Source: Macrostomum hystrix (lineage: Eukaryota; Platyhelminthes; Macrostomidae). Taken from it: a stretch of DNA of 64,000 nt. The notes under the pieces were generated by a model. That model was given only the letters and a program-made list of their open reading frames with translations. It was not told the DNA's origin and searched no databases. Shown piece after piece: positions 52,182 to 64,000 of the stretch (position 1 is its first letter; every line of letters starts with the position of its first letter). The stretch lies in contig CATNEN010000007.1 of assembly GCA_950097015.1 (NCBI GenBank), positions 13,355,001 to 13,419,000 of the forward strand. The letters are read 5' to 3'. Both the position numbers and the translations under genes were made by a program.

Positions 52182-53830
52182 TCACCACCGAGGAGTGAGC
52201 CGCTCGGGGGAAACTCCTTTGTTCCCGCGTTCGCTGCGCCTCGGGGCCGCCGGTACCTCGATTGCTGCACTCGGGCTGCCCGGCCTCGGGGTATCAGGCT
52301 CGGCCGGAGTCTCCTCAGCCGCCGTCTCCGGTCCGCTCCGGTCCGGCGTGGCCGTCGTCTCGACCGGCAGCGGCCGAATTTGGTCCCGATGGGCGAGGAC
52401 CGGCTGGCTGTTGTCACGGATGATCACCGCCGTGTTGCTACCAGCTAGGACCACGAAGCGGGCGGGCTCGGCTGCCGCTCTGGAGCTCGGCTGATAAACG
52501 ACGGGTGCGTCGATCTCGAAGGTCATTGTCACCGTGCTCCTCAGCTGTCGGCCCATCAGCGCCGACGGACTGCCCCGGCCGTCGCTTCTCGCCGTCGAAC
52601 GGTAATTGAGTAGCAGCTTGGCCAGGTACGCCTCGAAGGAGCCGCGGTGCACTGCGAATGCTCTGAGCCCATGCTTCACCGACTGGACCATGCACTCGGC
52701 GCAGCCGTTGGACTGCGGATGATACGGCGGCGAGTGCACCAGGTTGCACCTAATGCGCTGTAGCCACTGCTGCAGCTCGCCATCGCAAAATTCCGGCGCG
52801 TTGTCAGATACCAGGGTCCGGGGCACGCCTAGCCTCGAAAAGATCGCTCGTAGAACCCGCAGCGTCGTCTTGGCCGACCTGTCGGGGACCAGCACCGCCT
52901 CCGGCCAACCCGAATAGGCGTCCACCACGATGAGGAGGGAGCCGGCTCCTTGCACGTGCGCGTTGTCAATGTGCACACGCTGCCACGCCGTCGTCTCTGC
53001 TGGCCAGGAGTGTGTCGTGCGGGTCGGTGGCTCGCGGATCTCCGCGCACTTCACGCAATGCTTGACATATCGCTCGATATCGTCGCAGTGGCCCGGCCAC
53101 CACGCCTCTCGCTTGAGCCGGTTGCGCGTCGCCAGCGCTCCGCAGTGGGTGTCGCCGTGTGCCGCTTGCAGCAACTGAGGTCGCAGCACGGCTGGCGGCA
53201 CCACCAGATCACCGAGGCAGACGACATCATTCTCGAGGTACAGCTGCTGGCGCACGCTCTTGATGGGACGCTCGGCCGCGGTGCAGTTGCTCCAGACGTT
53301 GTCGCGGATCCGGCGTTTGATGCCCGGCAGCACTGAGTCGGTCGCCGTTGCCTGCTGGACATCCTCGAGTTTCAGCACGTCAGTCTCCGTCCAGTAGATG
53401 ACACTCTCGACCGCCTCCAGTTGCGCCGGCTCGTCCTCGAAATCGAGCCTCGACATCGCGTCGACATGTGGGATGCTTCTTCCGCGGACGTACGCGATAT
53501 CGTAGTCGAATTAATGCTGCCAGTTGGATCGCCCACCGCGTGATTCTCGCCGACGTGACCTTCGGGATCTCCTTGGCTGGACTGAAGATAAACTCCAGCG
53601 GCTGATGGTCACAATTCAGGGTGAACTTGGCCCCTAGCAGAAAGTGCCGCGCTCGCTGAGTCGCCCACACGATAGCGAGGGCCTCTCGCTCGATGTTGGA
53701 GTAGTTCTTCTCCGCCGCTGTGCGCCGTCGAGACAGGTAGATCACCGGATGCTCGTCTTGAGTCAAGATAGCCGAGATCGCTTTCTCGCTGGCGTCTGTT
53801 GTCAGTGTGGTACGCTTCGTGGCGTCCACA
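52182..53830 (-). pseudogene. Gypsy RNase H-integrase remnant
   Basis: RNase H begins at about 53825 on the minus strand (TLTTDASEKAISAILTQ, then LNCDHQPLEFIF) and is shifted out of frame at about 53465-53480. Integrase is then open from 53456 to 52182. It has the zinc region HGDTHCGALATRNRLKREAW and CVKCAEI, the core HIDNAHV, VSDNAPEFCD and NGCAECMVQ (Arg of the usual AERM changed to Cys), and a Pro-rich C-terminus. The D, D and E residues are present. It closely resembles the 29.7-kb element in motifs (GVPRTLVSDNA). RT and gag are absent, cut off where a LINE begins at about 53845. Confidence 0.85.
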
Positions 53831-53844
53831 CCCACTGGAGCAGT

Positions 53845-55050
53845 GTTACTTCCAACTGCAGAGGTGAGGATCTCCTTGCCAACATCTGCACCACTAATAT
53901 TGAGTTCTGCAACACGTGTGGCACACCCACCTTTGACAATGGGCGGTGGACGGAGGTCCATGACGCCACCCTCGCTTCTCAGGGCCTGATCCCTCGGATT
54001 GCCAGTCCCAGGGACTGGCAGGTGTGGGACGAAGAGGAATTTCTGTCTGACCATCGTTTCATTCGCTTCCGGTTGCAAAGCTCCTACTCCAAGCCTGGTA
54101 TTCTGTGGAAAAGGAATGCCCGCAACACTGGCTGGACGGCCTTTGCGGAATCCATGAAGCGCCAGACTAACCAGTTGGAAACTGTCGTTCCTGCCACCTG
54201 TCAGGAAGTGGACGATCTCGCTGATCTACTCAGTGCGACCATCCTGACAGCTCATAAAACATCTTGCCCCCTAAAAGCCTACAAAGGAAAAAAATCCGCT
54301 CCCTGATGGAACCCAGCGCTTGGAACCCTCCGGCTCAAGGCCAAATACCTCCAGCGGATTGCGCGGAAAAGCAAGGACCCAGCTGACCTGATCGCTTACC
54401 AGGATGCGATTCGAGACTTTAAGCGTGACACCAGGCCTCAAAGCACAACGACAGGTGGATCAACACAGCCGATGGTCGGCAGTCTCGCGCTGCTGTTCCT
54501 TGTCCCTCACTGCCCTCCGCAAAGCCCTGCTTGGACTTAACCGCAGGGACATCAGGGCAGTCACCATGGCCCTCTCTGGCCACGGCTGTTTCGCTAGACA
54601 CCGCTTGCTACAAGGGAAAATCCGCAGTGAGGAGTGCCCCTTCTGCCTCTCCTACGTTGAGGATGCAGAGCATTTTATTTGCGACATCTTTGAGAACATC
54701 TGCCAGCTCGTCCGTTACCTAAGGGCCACCGGGCGAGCGACTCTCCACCTCGTGGACTCCGGAGGAGGACCGCGCTGTGGACGCCGGCATCACCGGATCC
54801 CCTGCGCGACACCGCAGCTTTAGTTGCCCGTGGTCACCAGGTGCTAGCGGAATAAGCGGCAACGCCACCCCGCTCCTTCCGAAGGATGCTCCCTGCAGCT
54901 AAGTCAAGTACGAGCTAAGTCAAGGCCGACACGCCGACGGCGCCCAAACAGTCGCGCTGCTGACCACCTCGACTTGACAGTGCGTTGGGCTGCCACTGGG
55001 AAAGTCACTCAGTAATGTTGCCAGGTCCAGGATGCTAGGCCGAATTTGGG
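53845..55050 (+). pseudogene. LINE endonuclease end and zinc tail, RT missing
   Basis: The plus frame 53845-54306 carries the endonuclease end: LLANICTTNIEFCNTCGTPTF and EEEFLSDHRFIRF, with the SDH box intact. It also has the start of the linker to RT. At about 54306 the frame breaks. At 54480-54720 it resumes with the C-terminal region GLNRRDIRAVTMALSGHGCF and the C-x2-C-x7-H-x4-C tail CPFCLSYVEDAEHFIC. The RT core is missing. These features fit R1 or a related endonuclease-bearing clade. The 3' UTR seems to run to an A-rich end near 55080. Confidence 0.8.
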
Positions 55051-55130
55051 TCGCTACTCTTGAGAAAGGAGTAAACACTGGGAAAAAAAGATAAATATAT
55101 ATTCTTCTATTTGGCCTTAACTTTTAATTA

Positions 55131-55186
55131 GGGTCAAAAGTTAGGGTTAGGATTAGGGTCTACTAAACCCTATTTTTAAGTTAACA
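55131..55186. repeat. Degenerate telomere-type repeat
   Basis: TTAGGGTCAAAAGTTAGGG, then TTAGGATTAGGGTC, then the inverted form ACCCTA. This is a short decayed TTAGGG patch just past the LINE 3' end. Confidence 0.75.
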
Positions 55187-57931
55187 ACAAAAAATCAACA
55201 GTATTTAAAAAATCTGCCATAAAAAATATATGATTTGGGAGTGCACTATCCTTCTACTTTAGTAGTCCTCTCGGCCAGCGATTCGCCAGCGACCCAGGAA
55301 TGTACAATTGTACAATTTTCCTAGAGGGCTGCTACCTATTATCTAAAACAATGGACTCTGATCTTAATGTACAAATGAAAAATTAATTCGTGCTGGGACT
55401 CCCACAATGTCTGCGCAATTCAAGACATTGTCATTTTCTTGAATTGCGACAGAACTAGTAGTAAAAGAAAGCTCTTTAATTCATTCTTTCTTTTAATCTT
55501 CAATATTGATGATGCCCGTGTTCCTATGTGGCTAAGATGATTTATACTATACCTTTTTGCGTTCTAGTTGGTTATTTTTGCGATCAAGTTGGACAGACTG
55601 CTGAGGCTCAGACTGCGCTAAATCGCCTGCAATCGAAATTTAATAATAAATTTATAATATTAAATAACATGAAGAAAAAACCAGGCATTCCTTTGCATGA
55701 GGTCAACAAACAAGACAGAGATAGACCATGTGTGTGTGTGTGATAAACCATACTAGACATGGGTACTGTCTTGTTTGTTGACCTCATGCCAACGAAGGCA
55801 TAGTTTTTTCTTCATGTTTTTAATTTATTAATATACATTAAGTAGCCTTATTAATTTAAAAGAACATGTTCTCGGAACAAAGAACATGTTCAGAGTTTCC
55901 TATTAGGCGACCGTCGCGCATGTTCGATTACTGTTTCTTAGACCCTATCTCTGTCAACACGGGTGAGTCTGCATTCATACTATTTTCGTCTTCATACTAG
56001 TAAGTTCAGCGCTTAACTGTTTTGCAGAAAAGAATGATTAAAAAAATTAAGTTATTCAATAAGAGCTAAAAATGATTTTTAGATTTTTCAGATTTTGTTT
56101 TAGTACACATTTTTATCGGAAAATCGAAAGTAATATCGAGCGGAATTTCGTTCAGTAAGACGGAAAGTTACAAGTTACAACTAGTTCTAACTAGTGAGCT
56201 TAACAGCGCATCCTAGTGAGAATGCAGCAACATTCAAAAGTTCTACCCCAAGCAAGATGAAAATTGTCTCACTTTCTACAAGGATCGAGCCTTATTAGAG
56301 ACAACTTCTCACTCAAAATTTAACATTCATTTTCTAGATGTCCTCACATAACTATTTTTTGGCTTTTTGATTCTTTGGGTGCATTTGTGTAGTTTAAAAT
56401 GACTTTTATAAGTAACCTTAAATAACATATTTACTAAAACAAAAGCTAAACAGACTAATTTCTCCAGAAGTACTGCAACTATTTTCTCTAGTTTTATTTT
56501 GTTGTAACAATAAAAAAGTTTATGTAATGCACATGTGTACCAAGAAAAGTTGTATAACTTTTGTGCAGAAATAAGTAAAAAGTAAAAAGCTAAAATAATA
56601 GAAAAAAAGTTTCTTTGAAACTAAAAACATATCACTGGATTTGTCTTTTTATTTTGCATCAAATAAATGCAATTATAGCTCCCAAAGTCCCATTAGAGCA
56701 AATATATTTGCATGTAAAACATTGATTTTTTCTTTTTTTCCTTTTTTCCTTTTGATTTCAATTCTAGCTTTATCTAGGCCCCTAATAGATAAGAAAGTTT
56801 CTACACAATTGAGTAGACTAGGTTTGATTCCCAGAAGCCAATAGTTTTTTAATAGAGAAGCTTATTCTAGTCACCAATATATATATTCTTTGTTTTTTTG
56901 CACATTTGCAATTATATTTGTTAAAAAACTAGGGTGATTGCTTGTGCATTCTAAAAATATGTGAAAGTTTGGATGTCAAACTTGTGGGCATATAATATGG
57001 CTATTGGAAATATGATATCAAGACTACATAATTCCAAGACTAGAATATATGGACTAATTATTCATTCAGCTTCTTTTTTCTACATTATTTTGGTACTTAG
57101 TATATTTAGCTTTTGTTTTAGTAAAGAGGTTAAACTAAACTTAAACTTTACTTATAGCTAGTGCCTAGTAGCAACTACATAACTTAATAATCAGCTTACA
57201 ATTCTTAATACTTAGTAATAGTTGTACTAAGTCTTGTCTTTGATATCTTAAATCTTACTAGGCCTACTAAGGCTTAGTTTTCAAATAAGAAAAAACCTAT
57301 AAAATTGTTTAACAAATAGTCTACAAAATTGCCTATTTTAATCTCTTAGTTATAAAGCCAAGTATAATTGGAAAAATGTCTCTCTCCCAATCATAAATTT
57401 ATTTTCATACAATGTGCAGTGTAACTTGTGATTATTTATTAATAATGTGTAACATTATGTTGCATGCAGAAGTGTGGCAACTCTGTAGGGCATCCCTAAT
57501 GTCCTAGGGTTATATTATAATAGTTAATATCTCACTGAATGTCACCAAAGTTGTCCTAGTGCTTATGGTTTGATAATTAAAATTAAAAATCCCACTGTTG
57601 TTACTAAAGTTGTTGTAGGCCTAACTTAATAAATTCTTTATCCTAATAATGCCACCAAAATTGTTAGAGGGCTTTATAAACTTATTCAAAATACTGTCTT
57701 TATATCAAACTTATGTGTGTCTTAAGTTATTAACGTTTTGTATTTCTTTTTTCAATTCAAATTGGTAGCATTATGTATTTAATCTGGTAGCATAATATGT
57801 TCAAGATGGCCAATATGTATCCTCTCTATTTACATTCACTTATTTTTCACTTATTTCTGTAAGTACTCTTCATCAGTCTTTATCACTATTTATCTGTCTT
57901 TATCCTTCTTTTATCACTCTTTATCAATCTT
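55187..57931. other. AT-rich non-coding sequence with fold-back
   Basis: No gene signature. Contains the inverted repeat at 55666-55818 and long T-rich runs. Confidence 0.45.
55666..55818. repeat. 53-bp-arm inverted repeat (fold-back)
   Basis: 55666-55717 (AACATGAAGAAAAAAC through AACAAACAAGACAG) pairs with 55767-55818 in reverse complement. There is a mismatched patch of about 10 bases in the middle, and a loop of about 49 nt containing (TG)n. Weaker AT-rich pairing continues outward on both sides. It could be a MITE or a hairpin RNA source. Confidence 0.85.
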
Positions 57932-57933
57932 TA

Positions 57934-58575
57934 GGGTAATGTATCATCAACCGAACAGTGTATCTTCAAAACCGAACAAGAATTTTGACTTCTTCCTTGG
58001 TCTCGTGCAAGACAGAAACAAGCTATTGTGTTTCACAGAACAACTAATTTGAAAGTTGAAGAAATTATCTACAAGCTGAGGCATGATGTGCAATGAAGCA
58101 TTAAGAGGAAAGAAAGATATTGATGTTTCAGTAGAAATTTTTATTGCAAAAGCATACTTTTTAACAACATTTTTTCAGTATGTACTTTAGACAAAGATTG
58201 TATGTGGTTGCTTGCCAATTAAATGACCATAAATGTAGTTATTTATAGAGCATGAAAAATGCTTTCAAATTACATAATTCATGATAGTTCACTCCTTAAA
58301 ATAAGATTAAACCACTCACTCAAATTGTAAAACCAAACATCAAATTCTCTGTTTGGTTTGAAGATACATGAAAATCATTGTTCGGTTTTAGATAAAAAGC
58401 TGGAATAACTTTTTTTCTATTTGATAAAATAGCAAAAGCTGATACTTTTTAGAAAGATGTAACTGTTTTCTATAACTTGGCTTTTGATTTATCATCATAT
58501 CTTAAATAGAAAATCTGTAGCTTAGGTTTGAAGTTAAAAAATACACATTCTTGTTTGGTTGATGATACATTACCC
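57934..58575. mobile_element. Tc1/mariner-like MITE, 642 bp
   Basis: Terminal inverted repeats start GGGTAATGTATCATCAACC and extend to about 24 bp. TA dinucleotides flank both sides (57932-57933 and 58576-58577). Subterminal inverted copies of CTTCAAAACCGAACA-type sequence occur inside. It has no coding capacity. It sits in a (CACTCTTTAT)n-like microsatellite that continues on both sides. The mariner link rests on the TA duplication only. Confidence 0.8.
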
Positions 58576-58577
58576 TA

Positions 58578-60540
58578 TCACTCTTTATCACTCTTTATCA
58601 AGTCTTTTTACTCTTCAATCGATTTTCAATTCAGTTTTCAGTCCATTTTGGACTTTGCCAGTGGATCTAGGGTTATAGCTCTCTATTCACTCTGTTCACT
58701 TCTATTTCTCAAGGTCTCTTCAAATAAGTTTAAGTCAAACACTTAAATATTCAAGCTTTCTTATTCTGAACACTGTGAACAAGACAAATGTTTTAAACTT
58801 TGGTTTTCTTTTGCCTTTTTCTTGTGTATTTATACTATTTTTGCTCCCCTTCTTCATTTCATTATAACTGTTATATTTTCCTTGCATAAAAACAATTTTT
58901 GTGTATTATATTAAATCAGAGTGTTATGACATTTAAACATTTAAACATGTTAGACATTTAAACAAAATTACAAAAATTTCTTAGAAAATGAATGAAGCCC
59001 TATCTCAACTGACCTCTCTACGAGTCCGATTTAAACCCATGCAGTAAGTGAAAATATGACTACAAAAAACATAAAAGCGAAATTGCACACAATAAAATAC
59101 AATATATAAGAATAAAACTATAAGTGAATATATAGGCACAAAAAATAAAAATATGGTACTAAAAGACAACATAAAAACCCTTCACCTTAAAAGTAAGTCC
59201 ATAAATGTTCCTCACTTCTTACTCAGAATGCACATGGGGCCAGTAATGCTTGGTAGTAAGGCCAGCTGATTTGCCAGAAAATCCATCAAAACTCCATGTT
59301 GGTGACTTTCCAATGGAGAGAGTAGTCAGATTTTAACAAATTCTAGGGATGATGATTGTTTATGAATAAATTAATAAAAACATTAGCTTCATTGCAAGAA
59401 TCTAGTTGTTGCTATAATTTGTCATTATTTTTATGGTATATGATTCCCATGATATATTATAGTACCCACATAATGTAAAGTATCCATTATAGTGCTCCCC
59501 CTATAATATTAATAACTATGACTACTCTTCAATAGGCCCCCATGCTGCTATTGAACTTTGGGGCAAGAAAAAATTTCATTGCAGCCCATAGCGTCTGAAC
59601 TCCTGTTTTATCAAATGATCAAATGATTAGCTTTTTTCTAATGAGTTTGCATATAATGAATTAGTATAAAGGATAACAAAAATGACATGTACTCGTATTT
59701 TGTTATATATTAAATACAATCAAACTATAGAAAAAAGAAACAATCAGAAGCATAGAAACAGCAACAAAAACAATACAGCAATACAATGGCAAATAAAATA
59801 ATATTAAAAAGACAAAACAAAATATGAATTAAATAAAAACTGAAAAATGATTGAATTATAAGCATGTAGTCTCAACACTTAAAAAACCTATATAATATAT
59901 TGTCATTGTTGCTATGTAGAAAAAATATTGTGGCTAATGCAAGTCACATAAAATAATTTCACTAATTAATTATGAGTAGATGCAAGCCAGCTTAAAATTT
60001 TTATTTACTTACTAGAAGTTGTCAATGCTGTTGTGAAAATATCCTAACTTGTTGTCTCCATTTTATGATTTTAGCAGGATTAGGGTTTGGGTTTATGATT
60101 TATGATTTATGATTTTAATTAAATTTATACAATAAAGAATGGGATAATATACTTGTACTTCAGCTACATTAAGAAGCTTCTTTGGTTTAAAAAATATACA
60201 TTTTTAGGATTCCAACCCAGTCTATGCAACTAGGCAGCAAGTCTAGGCCTGATATCCATTATGCCAGGATAAAGTTTAACATCAAAAGCAAAATAGGTGC
60301 CGTTGGACGCAGGCAGAGTGCAGTGGCTTGATGAGAGTGGGCGATGGCGGAAGGTGCAGAAGGTGATGGGTGGCAATGAAGGTGGAGGTGAGGTGACAGA
60401 GATCTGAGCAGATACATCAATGAGGGCAGGCTCGGCAATGAGTGAATAATTAGGATGATTACTTTCATGGAGGGTGGCCCAGGCCTGGCCAGCAAGGAGC
60501 TCACAATGCAGTCTCACTGGTAGGATACTACACTAGTCAT
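58578..60540. other. AT-rich non-coding sequence
   Basis: No coding support up to 60.2 kb. A short GATTTATGATTTAT run and GGATTAGGGTTTGGG are seen near 60075-60115. 60230-60540 is less AT-rich and open on the minus strand but has no motif; it may be the 3' end of the LINE that follows. Confidence 0.4.
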
Positions 60541-60619
60541 GGAGGTGCTGGACAGGTGCACAGCTGTGGCAACCAGTGGAAATTTGCAAAGCCATGTTGT
60601 GAGCCATTTGAAGCAGATT

Positions 60620-62024
60620 CTAGCTGGAGTCACTAAGGTACAGGGTCTGAACTGGCAAGCAGTAATTCGCATGAGTCTTACCAAGGGCCTTGTAGGTCGC
60701 CAGCATCATCTCCTTGTCTTGTACCCAAGTGCTGCGCCACAGAGGGCATGGAGGATGTTGTTGCAGGTGCGGATGTTGTTGGAGGCATGCTTGGCATGAG
60801 GAGTGGGTCAAAATACACTCCAATGAGCTTTGGTGAAGTGCAGTAAGGCACTGGGGGAACCACCAAAGGATGACCCGCGGACAGGTGGAGAACTTGTGGG
60901 TGGTGCTTGTAAAGATGCTGGTGGACAATTTATTTGGTGAAAGAACAAGGTCTTTGCCTTTGAGGTAGGAGCAGAGTGAGGTCTCACCTTGGCTGGATGA
61001 GAGACGGCAGAAGATGGACAACCGGGCCTTTGGTGAAGATGGAAATATCATCCGCATACTGTTGGAGTAGAACGCATGGCATACATGCGCAACCTCCCAA
61101 ATCTTAGCCGGCCGTGTGACTTAGTTTTTGCTTTATTTATGACTTAGTTTGCTCTCATTTGCGACTTAGTTCATTTCATTGATTAATTTACGCCTTAATT
61201 TGCTCTTATTTGCTCTCTTTTTCTTTCCCCTTTTTCCTTTTCTTCACGCATTCCTTTTTTGTCCCTTGGTCCCCCCTATGATTTTTTTGCGCTTGGTCGA
61301 TTGGTTTTTGCCACTTACCTTGCTTGGCCCTTGTTTCACCCGGCTGGTTTGGCTGGGTCGGCCAGGTGTTGCGCATGTATGACGCATGGTGGTGGTGCAG
61401 GCAGGACTGGGAGGTTGAAGGCGAAAAGCAATGGTGATAGGAATGGAATGGAATGGAAAAGCAATGGAATGGTGCCTCCTTGAGGGACACTTGCGCAGAT
61501 TATGCAGGAGTTAGACAGCGTACCTAAGAACTTGACTTTCGAGAACCTCTTGAAAGTCTTGAAGCCAGTAGAGGAGGAGGGTGTGCGGAAGAGTCAAGTC
61601 AGGGAGCATCTGGAGAAGTATGAGATGGTTGACATAGTCAAATGCTTTTTGGAGATCCAGGGCTACCAGGAGCGTCCGGTCAGCAGGTTTTGGCTGATTG
61701 AGCCCATGGCTGATTTCTTCAAAGATCCTGAGAAGGGTGGAGCACATGGAGCGCCCGGCGCAAAAACGCAGAGGCCTTTGATGGTACTTTGATGAAGCTT
61801 TGTAGTTTCATCAACCACATTTTGCATTTGTGCTCGGAGTAGGCTGTTTTTATGCTGGAGGAGCTTGACGTGCTTGGAGGTAGGGTCCAGAGTGCGAACT
61901 TGGTCACGTTCAGCACAGAGAGAACTGGCCTCAAAAGGGAAATCGGGCTTGAAATCATGGATCTTGCGAGCGGGAATGTGGTGTTTGGCAGCATTAAGGA
62001 TGATAATGTGGAAGGCCTTTTCAC
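60620..62024 (-). pseudogene. LINE reverse transcriptase remnant
   Basis: Minus-strand order: a linker at 62024-61720, RT palm LLVALDLQKAFDYVNHLILL at about 61690-61620, and after a frame change the region SPNKLSTSIFTSTTHKFSTC at about 60950-60880, typical of the segment after the YADD box. Low-complexity DNA at 61180-61500 interrupts the gene. The YADD box is not readable. Several stops make it inactive. Confidence 0.65.
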
Positions 62025-62094
62025 TGAAGGCCTTTATTAATCAAAGCAGGCCCGTTAGCCTTCTTACGCCAGCAATGCTGATACTAGAGCAGTT

Positions 62095-62611
62095 TTATGA
62101 GGACAGCAGCTTCTTTGTATGACAGCAGCTTCTTCTTGGACGGGCACAGAGGAATCCTAGATCCAAAGATTCTATGGCATGTCCGCATGTTGAGGATGGA
62201 GACCTTGGCGGCTGTGTCCACCATTGAGGAATGCTGCGATCATTGATCCTTACATTGGCTCTCTTGTACTTGCCTTTCTCGCTCGACCCAACAGCAAAGA
62301 TGCTCTGCTGGCTAGAGCTGTCTACCTTGACATCTTGAACCTTCTTGCGGCCTGAGGCCGGACCTGGCTGGTGTCGCGTTGCTGCTCTTGCACACCTTGG
62401 CAAAGTGGTTGCGCCTACCGTACTTTGTGCACGCCTTCCCTTGTGATGCACAGTGCAGATCACTGCCCATGTGGTGGCCTGGCTGGCTGCATTGCGAGCA
62501 GCAGAAGTGAACCTGTTGACCCGCCTGGCGCTGCTTGGCATTGTATAGAGCTCTCTTGGCATTGATCTTCTTACCAGTCAGCAATTTCTTGCTCTGGACC
62601 ACCAATTCCAC
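62095..62611 (-). pseudogene. Gypsy nucleocapsid zinc-knuckle fragment
   Basis: The minus strand gives CCSQCSQPGHHMGSDLHC and CTKYGRRNHFAKVCKS, the paired Cys/His knuckles of Gypsy gag (the second has Tyr for one Cys). In the next frame FAVGSSEKGKYKRANVRIN leads towards the protease, which is not completed. It abuts LINE sequence at about 62095. Confidence 0.7.
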
Positions 62612-62749
62612 CTGGGCTTGTGCCAGTATTGTGCCTGTTAGCCAACTGAGTGAGACAAGACAAAGTCAATTAAATCAAAGGAGAGGTGCTCTCTTGTGTA
62701 GCAAGGGTTGTGCTCATATATTGTCAATAGCACATGTAAATAGTTAATA

Positions 62750-64000
62750 GATGGCATAAGTACAGTGTGAGCAATAGTTCACATTTGTCATTTAAAACAG
62801 TACTGCCTTACTTTAGTGAGTTATGTAAGCAGTATCTTGTTTATTATCTGATCATCTCTTAGGTAATGTTCAATAAAAATGCTTGTTTGTGCTTTACATA
62901 CTTTTCTAGGTAGTGTCTTTCTGTATACTTTACTCTGATCAAATATCTTTTTCTGGGAATTACCTGTTTACTAGGTTTACAGCACAAATTATTTTATACA
63001 TTTCATACAATGAATTTCTTTCTGAGAATAGTTCCCTCTTTGGACCAAAAGGTCACTTGAAGTCTTTAATAATAAATAAAATATTTGGATCTCTATTAGA
63101 ACTGCATTTCAATGCTTTCACAATTACAAACTACATAGTTGATTTATTTCCTCATGTACTTATACTAAGTTCTGTCTCTTTTCCACTATAATTTAAATGA
63201 TGCTTCACAATATCTTTAACAACATACTAACACTTGTAGAGTACAGTAGAACCTTATTTAAATTTAAGATTTTCTTTTTAACTAAAAATTGCTTTTAAAC
63301 CTTTAGTTGTCAATGTGCTTATGCTGAATTGCAGATTGGTATTGTTAGCATAAATATAGATATTAATAATAGCAAATCTATTCTTTAAAGTGACTTAAAA
63401 TATGTATTTACCAACTGCTACAGTTTGCAAGTCAGTTACTTCTAACTTTCACTTTTAACATTGGGGGAAATAGCTGTCTTATGTCAACTGAAAATAAACA
63501 AAACTTTTTATATTATCTACATATTTATCATGCTAAACTTTTATACTTTGTTTGTCCTTCTTCATTCAAAATGTTGATTAATAAGCAAAAAGGCAATAAA
63601 GTAAAAGAAACATGCTGATATATATTTGTCTAGATTTAAACACATTTGTTTTACACATTTATACATTTGTTACAATCATTGTTGTAATTATACTCTAAAT
63701 AAGTATTAAGATATGGTAATAATATAGATGAAAAAACAATTATACAATTATCAATTACAGTAGTTCGTATAAATATCAACAAAATATATTCAATAGTATA
63801 TTTAGAAATGTAGACAAAATACTACAAATTTACTTTAGTTGAATTGTAAATTTCATATTAAAAAAGCAAGCATTATTTGAAATACTTAATTTATAAGCTT
63901 ATATACAACAACCTGGTTTGATTAGCATAAGTACCAACTTGTATGCAACATACATTCTAATGATTGATTTTTGGACTGAACATCCACACTGGGTAAAAAT
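62750..64000. other. AT-rich non-coding end of window
   Basis: No gene, repeat or RNA signature was seen. The open frame 62913-63191 is low-complexity and AT-driven. Confidence 0.4.

Noticed and set aside
60061-60120. TTAGGG-like patch near 60075
   Set aside because: Only GGATTAGGGTTTGGG followed by GATTTAT repeats; too degenerate to call telomeric.

Overview
This window is nuclear DNA of a metazoan. It has split genes with GT-AG introns and AATAAA polyadenylation signals. Most recognisable coding sequence is retrotransposon debris: Gypsy-type LTR elements, DIRS-type tyrosine-recombinase elements (Ngaro/PAT-like) and endonuclease/RT LINEs. TTAGGG-type tracts occur internally. The mix would suit an invertebrate with a repeat-rich genome, such as a free-living flatworm of the Macrostomum type, but nothing here proves the species. 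No prokaryotic, organellar, rRNA, tRNA or CRISPR features were seen.

Layout. 1-945 is a decayed LINE RT. 2561-2733 is a hAT-like MITE. About 3203-9298 is a DNA element with long terminal inverted repeats, whose right half encodes a Ulp1/C48-type SUMO protease plus a PHD-like finger behind a transposase-like region. 12.1-12.6 kb is a Gypsy integrase scrap. 13703-14680 is a three-exon host-like membrane protein gene. 15198-19333 is a nearly complete DIRS/Ngaro-like element (SAP gag, RT/RNase H, tyrosine recombinase) between 159-bp direct repeats. 19.6-27.8 kb is a pile-up of LINE and Gypsy fragments on both strands. 27.97-28.32 kb is a 12-bp minisatellite. 28451-29579 is a small DIRS derivative with split direct repeats. 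29589-33339 is a Gypsy element with an open gag-pol frame, whose 3' end is replaced by TTAGGG repeats and a stub of LTR. The same minisatellite follows it.

35447-47669 is the best host gene: 16 exons with mutually consistent phases give an 840-residue protein with repeated G-[RK]-P-G-x-G-A-P motifs. One of its introns holds a dead DIRS fragment, and one exon holds an in-frame 111-bp triplication whose copies are joined by TTAGGGTTAGG. 48.5-50.3 kb and 52.2-53.8 kb are minus-strand Gypsy remnants. 53.85-55.05 kb is a LINE lacking its RT. 55.1-60.2 kb is AT-rich DNA with a fold-back and a TA-flanked MITE. 60.6-62.6 kb has minus-strand LINE and Gypsy fragments. The rest is AT-rich non-coding DNA.

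The most interesting signals are the Ulp1/PHD element with long TIRs, and the repeated presence of telomere-type repeats exactly at rearrangement junctions, in a Gypsy element and inside a host exon. Together these suggest that telomeric DNA is used as filler during break repair. Exon models come from reading splice sites and phase by eye; no alignment or transcript search was possible.
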